DNA from: Siphonodentalium dalli
Lineage: Eukaryota; Mollusca; Scaphopoda; Gadilida; Siphonodentaliidae
Direction of reading: 5' to 3'
Length of the DNA: 64,000 nt
Assembly (NCBI GenBank): GCA_032622095.1
Contig: CP136069.1
Span: 159,889,043-159,953,042 of the forward strand
The notes under the pieces are model-generated. The model saw only the letters and a list, made by a program, of their open reading frames with translations. It was not told the origin of the DNA and made no database searches. Both the position numbers and the translations under genes were made by a program. How positions within the stretch are numbered: position 1 is the stretch's first letter; the number at the start of each line of letters is the position of its first letter. This document shows, one piece after another, positions 1 through 10,093 of this stretch.

Positions 1-73
1 GATTTGTGTGCGTTTTGGACATCATAATCAATTTATACTATAGGTGTCATATGATAAATAGAATATGTAATTC

Positions 74-193
74 GTGTTTCTCTCATATGATATTTATGAA
101 ACTCGTCGCGAATTTTCAGTTTTCTCTCGACGGAGGCTCGAGAAAACTGAAAATTCTTAGACTCGTTTCATAAATATCATATGAGAGAAACAC
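74..193. repeat. 120-bp hairpin (interrupted palindrome)
   Basis: Arms GTGTTTCTCTCATATGATAT at 74-93 and its complement ending at 193, with a second paired block (AATTTTCAGTTTTCTC) inside. Likely a MITE or the end of one; no target duplication was recognised. Confidence 0.7.
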
Positions 194-223
194 TCATTTC
201 ATGTCCTCTATTTATTACATATG

Positions 224-697
224 TAATAAAAAATTTACCTAAAAAATTACTAACATACTTTTTAATAGCATTTTTACTTCGAAAACACACTAAAAAGTGT
301 ACCCCAAGAAAAAGTGTACCGGAGTTAAATCTTGAATTTCATGCTTCACTATCAACTTCACAAACACTAAATGTTGTACAATAATATTAACAGGTTGTAG
401 AAATATATTGGTGATACGAATTAATTAATTTATGCAGTGAAACATAATCTATTCTCACATTTGTCATGGTGTGAAAAAATGTCATACTCTGGCCCCCGAC
501 GCCGACTCGGGGAAATTGTGTACTCGGAAGATATATGTTGCATATCTTTTCCACTTTGTGGAAAAAAATAATTCTTTTGCTAAATTATATGCTACTATGC
601 CATAAAATATGTAATATGTAATAAAAAAATTACCGAAAAAATTACTAACATACTTTTAGCATTTTTACTTCGAAAACACACTAAAAAGTGTACTCAG
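224..697 (+). repeat. Pair of ~85-bp direct repeats
   Basis: 224-303 and 609-697 share ATTACTAACATACTTTT, CATTTTTACTTCGAAAACAC and ACTAAAAAGTGTAC. The second copy lies inside the inverted-repeat element at 398-1199, so the family has inserted or been copied more than once here. Confidence 0.6.
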
Positions 698-1199
698 TAG
701 CCAACAAGATGCAACATGTGACCAGTACGTGTGGGTGAACAAATAATAATTTGATGATGCATGATGATGTGTCTTTAAAATTTTTTTTTTTAAATCCGCC
801 TGACTTCCACAAAGTCTGCTGGTCCCAAGCCCAGATAAAGGATGAGGGGAGTTAAAATGAACCAAAAGACACTGAATGAAAAACCCCGACGTTGGCCGCA
901 GACGTCGGAGTACACTTTTTAATGTAATTTGGATGTAAAGTTTATTATAATAGAAGAATAATTTGTAATGTTTGAATGAAGTTAACATTGGTATAACTAT
1001 GAATTCGCTGACTTATAGTTCGTTGCAATAATTAAATTATATTCGTATAATAGTGATACAATTATATCATATATCTTCCAAGTACACAATTTCCCCGAGT
1101 CGGCGTCGGGGTCGGAGTATGACATTTTTTGACACCACGACAAATGTGATTATGTTTCACTCCATAAAATAATTAATTCATATCACCAATATATTTCTA
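398..1199. mobile_element. DNA transposon remnant with ~135-bp terminal inverted repeats
   Basis: The left arm (398 to about 533) begins TAGAAATATATTGGTGATA. The right arm (about 1068-1199) is its near-perfect complement and ends ATCACCAATATATTTCTA. Both arms contain CCCCGACGCCGACTCGGGG. No target duplication was found, so family is undecided. No transposase-like coding in the 530-bp centre. Confidence 0.65.
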
Positions 1200-1827
1200 T
1201 TTCATCAAGTTATCATTACGGCCTGAATTTGGCGACAGGGAATAAAATAAATAGTTATCGCGGAATCGGGTCTCAAAAGTCACGTAAATAATGTAATCTC
1301 GAGCTGGGAACTTCACGTACTGATGAATAAATCATTAAGCAACAGGTATGAACAAAGAAGTACATTCGTCATTCCCGCGTTATTTTTTCGACTTTTACGG
1401 TTCCCTGTCAAAACTTAACCCGTTGAACCCGTAACACCGATATTTAGGTGCAAACGAACCGTGACTATATCCCGCAACACCGATATTTCGGTGCAGCGAC
1501 GACATGATTCGTTAGCAAATTTATATATAGTATAACGAGCGTCAGACCCACTGATTTATATTTAAATTGCCCCCACATATGTCAGCGGCGCCCATGGTTC
1601 GTATGGAATGGTTGGCCGCTAGTATCGGGTAGAAATATGTGCGCATGCGCATAGCATATAATCTACAAAAAACATACAATATTTTAAGTGAACTGTGCTG
1701 CTATATTTAGGGCATATAATTTCGTGTTCCCCGTGTGTGTATACGTAATTATACAGAACAGACATAATTTAGACACACAATTTCAGTTTAAACTACCCTC
1801 GCGTATATTAGTCAGTGTTCTGCTACA
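1200..1827. other. No gene seen; short repeated motif
   Basis: AACACCGATATTT followed by (A/C)GGTGCA occurs twice, near 1434 and 1474. The stretch 1555-1720 resembles 3626-3790 in a diverged way (both hold GCGCATGCGC-type blocks). No coding exon was recognised. Confidence 0.4.
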
Positions 1828-1829
1828 TA

Positions 1830-3520
1830 CTCTCAGGTGCCAAATAAAAGTGCTGGCCAAATACAAGTGCTGGGTGACATTTTTTACCAAAAAAAGAATA
1901 ATAGTGCTGGTGCACAATAAATGTGCTGGGTTACGGATTTTACTTTTCATGGTAGTATGCTTAAAACTCGAGCCATAAAGGCTTATGCATACATTTATAT
2001 AGTACAGGGAATCATACCTGTGCGGAGGATGTGACATTTAGGTATTATGCATCATGTATCTTCACTATCTTGTTTACCCCATTCATACATTATGTAAGAC
2101 AATGCGTGAAATTACATATTACCCATATGATATAAAGTTGGAATAGATTGTCTTACATGTTGATTGTTGTATTATACAGTACACACTGCACATGACTTTT
2201 TGTTCTCTTGTAGGTTGGGGGTCTTCGGGTATAGATGGTTCATTATTCCGATGGTTCATTATTCTGAGGGTTCATTATTCCGCTTTTCCATGAGGGTTCA
2301 TAATTCCGACTATTTCAATATTCCGATACCTTCTATATGGCTTAGAATACTAGATAATTTGGGATCGGAATAATGAATCAAACAAAACAGAAAAAACCTA
2401 AATTACACACCATTTCACCACTTTGTATACTATATAGGGATTAGCCATACGGAATACAAGAAGGGGTGGGAAAACTTAAGGCTGTTTATTAAATATGATT
2501 TTCAGTTGTGTTGCACAAAACAACCCCTTTTCAACATCACAAATAAAAGGATATCTAATGCTGAACAAACTATGTACAATGCTATGTGTTTGCTCCTAAG
2601 TTATGTATATCAACAATCTATTGTATTTATATATGTGTTATTATCATTTCCAATACAATCAATCAATCAATCAATCAAAGAGTGATAGTTAACTCAAGTA
2701 ACTCACTCACTGTATAATTCATTTGATTAATATATTTAGGTTGAAACTTGTGTAGGCCTACTAGTAGATTGAAGTTCTTGTTCAAAATCATACTCAGTTT
2801 ACAATTTTACATTAAGCCTAATTTGATTTTTTTTCGAAGAATTTACAATCAATTTTACATTTCTCTCACCAAATAATGCATTAAAACAGAAAAAGTATGA
2901 AACTGTGTTGTTTAAATATCTTAATATTAATTAAAGGAATATACTTTAATGCTTCTCATGAAATTATTTGTATGCAGAAAACACTCAGTCAAACTGGTAA
3001 CTTTTAGCGCTTTTTCTGGGTTTCGCGTCGCCTATTTTCGAGGCACATCGTTTTTCATTATAAATTGTGATTATGGAACTGATTTTGGAGTTAACAAAAA
3101 CATTTTAATTGTAGAATAAGTCCTGTGATCCATGGGCCATCTTTTCTATCGTTTCGGGTCCCGTGAACTCGGCCCAGTTCACGTTTTGCGCTTTATTACA
3201 AACCGAAAGTAGACGAAGTAAAACATTGGGCGAACCGTGACTCTCAAAATAGGTTTTATATCGAAGCGATGTCGCATCTCAGTCTACTAAAACAACTTTA
3301 TTTAGTGGTTTGTGACTTCTAGTATTAACATTAGCACACATGTGATTCGTTCCATTCTTATATTCGTTTGTTTATCACCCAAAAAAAGAATAAATGTCAC
3401 AGTATGTGATGGATTTACCCCCAAAAAATAATAAACGTGATGGGTCACAATAAGCGTGATTGTGTGTATTTTTGCTCCAAATTAATAAACGTGCCGGCAC
3501 GTTTATTTGGCACCTGAGAG
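1830..3520 (+). mobile_element. TA-flanked element, copy A (CTCTCAGGTGCC family)
   Basis: Ends CTCTCAGGTGCCAAATAAA and TTTATTTGGCACCTGAGAG are inverted and flanked by TA on both sides (1828-1829, 3521-3522). Each end carries four or so short units with GTGCTGG or GTGATGG after an A/T-rich run, possible transposase-binding subterminal repeats. Near 2239-2320 is a small array of GGTTCATTATTCCG. No transposase-like frame. An almost identical inverted copy lies at 10502-12161. Superfamily not assigned; a TA duplication is compatible with Tc1/mariner and others. Confidence 0.8.
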
Positions 3521-3522
3521 TA

Positions 3523-3984
3523 TGGGGAAGGGTCTATCGCATATCAAGTTGATTTATTCGCGCATGCGCAGACCAGCACATGACAAATAAATGGTTTATA
3601 ACGTACTTACACACGACATACCAACTAATATATATATTTAAATGGGCATATTGAAGTCAGCGCTGGCAAAGGTGTGTATATGGATTGGCTGCCCGTTAGA
3701 AACGGGTAGGAAAATATGCACATGCGCGCAGGCTATAATTCATTTTGAAAAATGCGTTTAAGTAAATTGTGGCGCTATATATGACATATAGTTGCATGTT
3801 TCACATGTTCAGTAGACACAATCTAGACAGCTTACTTGAACAATTGGGCCACGATATGTTCGGGAAATTACGTTGTTTCTGCATGGTCTCTGTAATATCA
3901 GTCTCTGTTATGCCACATGCGGCAAAAAGTCTATCGCATATCAAGTTGACTTACTCGCACATGGTCAGGTACATCTTAAATTTC
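3523..3984. other. Intergenic repeat-like sequence, no gene
   Basis: Contains a diverged relative of 1555-1720 and two copies of GTCTATCGCATATCAAGTTGA (near 3532 and 3929). No coding exon was recognised. Confidence 0.4.
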
Positions 3985-4635
3985 ACATTAGGATATTGGT
4001 TGCATCGAAACGCAATTCGCTGATGTATAATTACAACGTTAAAAGCTAGAATTCGTTTATCCTGTAAATTTCGGGTAGTTGCCTAGTAACCGTTTATAAG
4101 GAGAGATCGGGTGGCAAAGTATCCCGGTTTTACAATGATCAGTGGTCTATGCATGCATAGCATGCCTGTACAGTTTCAGTTATGTGTCCCCTTTGAACAT
4201 AACCAACACCACGCGACTATAGACACTGTCTAAATTAAGGCAAAACATATCACTGAATAGTTAGTGCAATGTCATTCGATCATTAGTGGTATTTGCTTAG
4301 CAACCGTTGCTACCCATCAATGGGATATTTGGTTCACTATTCTGGTCGGGTATATCTCAAATTTCACATTAGGGTATTACCTGTATCAAAAAAACGCAAT
4401 CACTGGGGTTGAATAACGATGCTATAAGCTATATTTACATTTTCCAGTCAATTCCGGGTAGTTGCCTAGCAACCGTTACCAAGGAATTGCCGCGAGGCAA
4501 AGTCTCGTGATCTTATAATGATCGCTGATCCATGGGGGACTAACCTGTAAAGTTTCAGAACTGTGTCTCAGTTTGAACACAATCAACACCATGCGACTAG
4601 ACACTGTCTAATTTAAGCGGAAATACCACTGGGAG
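3985..4635 (+). repeat. Diverged tandem duplication, unit ~300 bp
   Basis: 3970-4260 and 4345-4630 run in parallel: AAATTTCACATTAGG(A/G)TATT, CGGGTAGTTGCCTAG(T/C)AACCG, and (A/C)ACCA(C/T)GCGACTA...GACACTGTCTAA occur in the same order. The two copies differ by many substitutions, so the duplication is old. Confidence 0.65.
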
Positions 4636-4989
4636 CCCCGGGTCAGGGTGTCGGTCACTGTGGGGCGTCAGGGCTCAAAGGGTTAAAAAAAGTTCCCGGG
4701 TTTTGAACTGACGGAGTATGACCTCTACGGGTGTTAGCATTAGTACTACTACTAGTAGAGGTTCATGGCATGATCTATGCGTTGTTATGATTAAGATAAC
4801 ATTGCGGACTTCATAATCTTAATTAGCCTACATAAACATTCTCCGATTTAAGGCTTCATTCAACTCCCATCTATATTAACAGTGCCGAATTCTCTGGGGC
4901 CGTCTTCGCGCGGGGCCGACTTCTCCAGATTGATTATGCCATTAAATTATGGTCCATGGATACACTAAAAACGACGAAAGCCAATTGCT

Positions 4990-5103
4990 ACTCTTGGGCT
5001 CCAAATAAACATGCATGCACGTTTATTATTTTCTTGGGAAATTTCCCCCCTGCACAGTGCTTATTTGGGTCTGCACGTTTATTAATTTTCAAGATTTCTA
5101 TAT
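4990..5103. repeat. Subterminal-type repeats of the CTCTCAGG family
   Basis: GGCTCCAAATAAACATGCAT, then CACGTTTATTATTTT, GCTTATTTGGGTC and CACGTTTATTAATTTT. These are the same short units seen at the ends of 1830-3520 without the element body, so this is a remnant or a short non-autonomous relative. Confidence 0.5.
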
Positions 5104-5315
5104 GACTCCGATACCAAAATGATGAGTTTATATCTTTATGCATGTATTATATGACACACATGTGAACATTTAAATACTGAATAAAACATCACATGACACA
5201 TACCGTACTATGTTGATTCCTATACTTGACCAGGGAAGAATCCAGAGATTTTTTGGGGACACCTGTTCTGCATTTGAGAATGTTCCTATATAAATTGGGA
5301 CATTAGCCATTTTAT

Positions 5316-5544
5316 GACAAGAGCTGCACTAGTGCGGCATTAAAGATCCTATGCCATTTCATTCTCTTATATATGCAAGTCTTCCGCATAAGAAAATGCA
5401 CTGGCTTACAACGTTAAGATAAAAGCCAATGTATTCTCTTATATATGCGAGGCTCCTTAGATGGAAGACTCGCATATACCGTATAAGAGAATGCATTGGC
5501 ACGGGATTTTTGCTAAATTTCAAGAAGCCCCAGTCATGAAAGGG
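5316..5544 (+). mobile_element. TTAA-type hairpin MITE (5'-truncated)
   Basis: Two hairpin arms built on ATTCTCTTATATATGC, and a right end CATGAAAGGG followed by TTAA (5545-5548). The expected left TTAACCCTTT is missing or mutated. Related to the copies at 27404, 32240 and about 54935. Confidence 0.65.
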
Positions 5545-5548
5545 TTAA

Positions 5549-7950
5549 AACATTCCTCACTGCACACTTGATTATGGAAATAAAGGCTCTATTATCTATA
5601 TCAACTGAATATTGATGATTTGCTGTTGTTGAATTATAATAGAAGATTTCCTTCAAAATATAGAAAATTCAGCTTTAATAAAGACTATTCACTTGCAATT
5701 TGGGGACATTTAGGCCTCCAGAGTTTGGGCGCCCAAACCTGTAACAGGTATCAAAACAGCCCTGGATCCTTCCCTGTACTTGGGCTCTTTCACGTTAAAG
5801 GTTGACAAAATGAATTTTTCGGATAGTAGGGAAAATGATGCATTTGTCATTGTGTTTGGAGTGTCTTAATAATATTTCTATAGTACTGACGCACAGCCCA
5901 ACCTGCAGACAAAATTTCACTACTATATTGGAAAAAATAACAAAATTATAGGGCGATGGGTACCAATTTTGGCATATTTTGAGTGGCCAATCATTGCTGT
6001 GATGATTTTGTATTCCTTATATTTATTTTAATTGATGGGTTTGCCAAAAATGTCCTCATTTTAACCTTTAGCTTATGTCTGCATGATCGTGTGGTGAAAA
6101 TTTTGAGTGATTTCGTGCATTCAGTTTGATGATATTTGAATTTGAAGGTTATTGAGATATTCCGTTAAATGATTTATAGCATGTGAATCTAAAATAAAGC
6201 TTTTTATAAACACAATTTACAATAACCATGGATCAGGAATATAGTTCAGTTGGACATTTCATGGTATAGAAGATTAATGGTAAAATTCGTTTTCTGTGTA
6301 TTAGTCTATTTAAATTATATTCAATTCTCCAAAATATGTGCACATAAATTCCGTTAAAATCTGTCCTCTCCGAGAATCTTTGTCAACTGCTAATATTAAT
6401 GAAATGAGAAAATCATTTTGTATTGTGGGTAAACTGTCACTAGTATTGAGGGTGTATAAACTTTAATTGGTGGGCTGAACCATCCCGATTTGGTACAGCA
6501 GCTCATTAAATGTTAAAAAAAATGTCCTCTCCGAGAATTCAAGCATAGAACCCAGAGATTTTCTGGAAGACATTGGTTTATATTGAACTTTAACCATTCT
6601 GTTAATGAGAATGGGGTGTAGTAATAATATACTATATTAAAATACAGTTTATGCAACATGCTGTGTCCAATTTGAGCTACTAAAGTGTTATTTCATTTAT
6701 TTCCATTGAGGAAATTCAGGTCTGCTCAACTGCAATTGTCTGAGTACATTGTCAATCTGAAGAATTTCTTGATTATTGATAATCATGTCATTGATTACAA
6801 ATGGTTTGATGGAAGTTTTGTTCGTAAAACATATGTTTCTCAATAGTTAAATATAATTGTCTTGAATTATCGGAGAGGACACATTTTTTAACAGATTACA
6901 GAGTATCTGCACTTACTTGCAATATTAAAGGAATAATCCATGTGTGTGTACATATAATAACATTGGAATACCATAGGACCCGTAAACTGAGATAAATAAA
7001 CACAGTTCATACCCTGGTGGTCTGTATAGCTCTCAATAAAATAGTTTAGACCATACAAAAGTATTATCCATATATTTATACAACCATAACATGAGGATTC
7101 TGCCCCTATGACCCCTCGATACACTCAATACAGATTACCACAGTTCATATAGCAAAACAGGAAGTAACCCCCAATAGAATTATTTCACACATTACAATGT
7201 TTTACAAGTAACTTGGACGCTAAAATCAATAATAATCAATGTTAATCTTCTAAGCGCCCCATGGCCCCTAAATTTCAATGAACCATGACAGGATGAACAA
7301 ATTGGAAATTATGGTTCATCGCAATAATCCACACAATGTTAACCGCCTTCTTGGACTGGAATTGTTTTTTTTTTAAGTTCTTATTTTATTTAGAGTTATC
7401 TGACCCTTTTAATGCCTCCTGACTAGGACCATTTGAAGCCCCTGACATGATAAACTGAAGATAGCCCATTTACCAAATGCTCTATAGCACTCAATAGATT
7501 TGTTTCATACATACCGGTAGAAAAGCATTGATTTCTGTTCTCGACATTAAATACATGACAACCCCATAGCCCTCAATGTTAATCTTCTCACCCCTCATTG
7601 TCCCCTAAAATCCACTCAACCCTGACCCTATGAACAAATTATAAACTATGTCTCCATACCAAGTATTATGGAAATCGGCCCAGTGAGACTGAAAATAATT
7701 TTGAATTTTAAATAGTGCACTACTACTTAAATGTGGGTTCGCTCTGTCTGCTCATATTCTGAAAAAACATCCATACAAATGGACAATGGACTATTCCAAT
7801 TTATACTTTTAGAATGAAATGGGAGAGTCCATTCATTTGTGAATGCCAATGAGTTACAGATTATAATAGGGCTAACATATGACAGCTAAAAATAACTCTA
7901 TTTCAATAATTCGCCTTGTCTGCAGGTGTCTCTTGTCTCTTATACAGTAA
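5549..7950. other. No gene or clear element
   Basis: AT-rich sequence with no frame showing protein-like composition on either strand. TTAAA or AAAAA followed by TGTCCTCTCCGAGAAT occurs near 6363 and 6523, hinting at an old repeat. Confidence 0.4.
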
Positions 7951-7959
7951 AGCCTGTAT

Positions 7960-8345
7960 TAATCAGTAAACCTCACATCTGAATAATTGTAAGTCAAAAA
8001 AGGGCCATCACTCCAGTAAAAAAAATTGTATCAAACCCATATTCGAACTTGATCTGTATTTTGGGCTGCGAAATCACAAACATAAAACCAAAATACCAGA
8101 TTTGGTTCCAGTCAGATAAAAACATGTTTGAGTCATCGCAGCATGCTTGAATTCTAAGTCGAAAAAGGCCCATACCTCTATTTAAAAATCATATCAAACC
8201 CATTTTCAAACTCATCCTGCATTTTGGGATGAGAAACTCGTACAAAATTTTGTTCCGATTGGATAGAAAATGTTATCGCACCATGCGTAAAATGTCTACA
8301 TACGGATAAACAGATGGACGGACGATGAGTGGTCAATCCGAACAT
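7960..8345 (+). repeat. Diverged tandem duplication, unit ~180 bp
   Basis: The segments near 7990-8130 and 8155-8290 share AAGTC(A/G)AAAAA(A/G)GGCC, ATCAAACCCAT and TGCATTTTGGG/TGTATTTTGGG in the same order. Typical of a tandem-core repeat element; no coding potential. Confidence 0.5.
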
Positions 8346-8381
8346 CAACATTACGTAAAATACGATGGTATGGGTACACAT

Positions 8382-9183
8382 AAAAACCGGTGATGGGACA
8401 ACAAATTTTGCCCCAACTTATCATTTGTCGAGTCATGTTTCCAAGAGTCTCAATATGTTTATCTTCACATTTCTCAGTTTGACAGGTCTATTCAAGTTCA
8501 CTAAAATATATATTAAGGCAATGAAAATCGGCAATCTTTCTAAGATTGAGTTACAAGACTCTGATGTCAACGGTGAATGAATGTTAAAAAAGTGGAAATT
8601 GGCAATTTTAAAATATGCTCTTGTTGAGTCAATTTTTGTCCGATTTTGAAAATGCTTTCAATATTACAATCCTTGAAGCATGCACTTCAACTTGAGAAGT
8701 AAAATCTTTAAACTACTGAAGCATTTTCTATTATCAGAGAATAACAATTGGGGAATATGAATATTAAGAGTTTATAATTTACATATAAATTAAAAAAATA
8801 TGGAAATTCAAAGATTTTTCCAGTAATTTTGACATATATGTTCTCTCATTGTTCAATGCTCAATGTCATGTGATATCATTCCAGAAACAGATGCATAATA
8901 ATTAAAATTCAGACATTTGAAATTAGTTGTTCAGTATTTTCAATTTTGAGGGATTCCTGCATAGACCAAACCTGAAAAATCAAAATACACTTGCTCCTGC
9001 TCTGAAACTTTAGTTCCCGATCCAGTATGATGTTCCTAACATGAATTAATGAAGAAAAAGTGATTTGAAAAACACTTTTTTTGCACCCTATTTGGCCACT
9101 TGTGGTCAACCTTTAACGTGAAAGAGCCCACTTGACCTACACGAACTGTAAAAATAATATGTTTAACAGTTGATGTTTTGCTC
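8382..9183. other. No gene seen
   Basis: AT-rich; short open frames lack recognisable motifs. CTTTAACGTGAAAGAGCCCA near 9111 is the complement of a block near 5783, so part of it is dispersed repeat. Confidence 0.4.
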
Positions 9184-9298
9184 AGAGTTTCCCCTGCACT
9201 ATTATTTGGGTCTGCACTTTTATTAACTTTCAATGAAATTTCCCCCCTGCAGGCTGCACTATTATTGGATCCTGCACTTTTATTTGGAGCCCGATAGT
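9184..9298. repeat. Subterminal-type repeats of the CTCTCAGG family
   Basis: Four units of CTGCACT(A/T)TTATT with GGGTC or GGATCC between them and TTTATTTGGAGCCCGATAGTA at the right edge, close to the end of the TA-flanked family (TTTATTTGG...GAGAGTA). Confidence 0.5.
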
Positions 9299-9613
9299 AC
9301 ATGTGATGTATATCTTGCTTTTTCGTGCTAGTCTAGTGTCCAAAATCGAATGAGATGTGTAAATCACATTGAAAATGTTGCTCAATCGGGCTATTTATTG
9401 ACGAAAAGAGCTATATAGTTCGTTTTGAATGTGTGCCCGACCTAGAGTTAGTGACAAATCAAATGTCATGAAATGACCTTGAAAATAGACGCATGAGAAT
9501 TATTTACTCAATTGCAAACAAACATTTGAAGTCATATAAATGTGGATAGGCCAATCTCTTTAATATAACATTAACAAAACGCCCAAAGCTCTGCTATCGT
9601 TATAAGATCCCAC

Positions 9614-9640
9614 CTCTGGCTGGTCGTCAGATTCGCTCAT
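9614..9640 (-). CDS. Candidate first exon of a divergent gene (MSESDDQPE)
   Basis: On the minus strand an ATG in good context (AGAAAATGAGC) opens nine acidic codons, MSESDDQPE, followed by GTGGGA as a possible donor. Unspliced, the frame closes after 26 codons. No further minus-strand exon was found to the left, so the gene would continue outside the window. It faces USP14 exon 1 with 438 bases between start codons, and an ETS-type site lies between. The product cannot be named. Confidence 0.3.
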
Positions 9641-10077
9641 TTTCTTGCTTTTTCGATCCTAAAACAAGCCGCAATACACCAGAATCCAAACCGGAAGTAA
9701 GAACACGGATGATAAATAAAAAATGCGGCATGCCACTAAATAATTTGTGGACACAATAAAATTACCTAATTTGTAAAAAAAAATGTTTTGCATAAATCAA
9801 TTTGAGCTTAGGACTATGATTTACTAATTATATTTATGAGCTTGATTCCAACATGCATGGTATCTGTCATCACTTCTTAGCGTAGCCGTTCCGTCCGTCT
9901 CGATGGCAGGTACGGTACGATGAAGTTCAAGACATCAAGTACGAAATCGGACATTTGTCAGACAGGGAAGGGCTCTGGAAAGACCGAGAACCCATCATTT
10001 GGTTACCTCAAGATTTGACAATAAGCTTTTACAAACCGGCGATTTCATGCTGAAAAGTCCCCCCAAACGACACAATC
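9641..10077. promoter_or_regulatory. Possible bidirectional promoter and USP14 5' leader
   Basis: Lies between the candidate minus-strand start (9640) and the USP14 start (10078). ACCGGAAGT at 9690-9698 is a full match to the ETS/GABP consensus, common in divergent housekeeping promoters. No TATA box at a sensible distance was seen. On the + strand an open stretch at about 9887-10053 with many Asp/Glu/Lys codons has no clear start. Confidence 0.4.
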
Positions 10078-10093
10078 ATGCCAACTTTCAAAG
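10078..10093 (+). CDS. USP14: USP14 exon 1 (start codon, 5 residues)
   Basis: Sixteen coding bases giving MPTFK plus one base, followed by GTTTGA as donor. The choice rests on three matches to the family: the M-P-x-(F/Y)-x-V-x-V-K-W start shared by known USP14 proteins, phase 1 as exon 2 demands, and a length that puts the active-site Cys at residue 114 as in human. The donor is not a strong consensus, but exon 16 uses a similar GTTTGT. The exon is tiny and 9.8 kb from exon 2, so a transcript is needed for proof. Confidence 0.7.

Noticed and set aside
665-988. 107-codon minus-strand frame
   Set aside because: It runs through repeat arms and low-complexity DNA; amino-acid composition is not protein-like.
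1688-1978. Short open frames inside the TA-flanked elements
   Set aside because: They cross element borders, are not kept in full in the inverted copy, and lack any domain.
9903-9909. ATGGCAG followed by GTACGG as USP14 exon 1
   Set aside because: Phase fits, but it gives only M-A before exon 2 and shifts the active-site Cys away from residue 114; the exon at 10078 gives the family start M-P-x-F-x-V.
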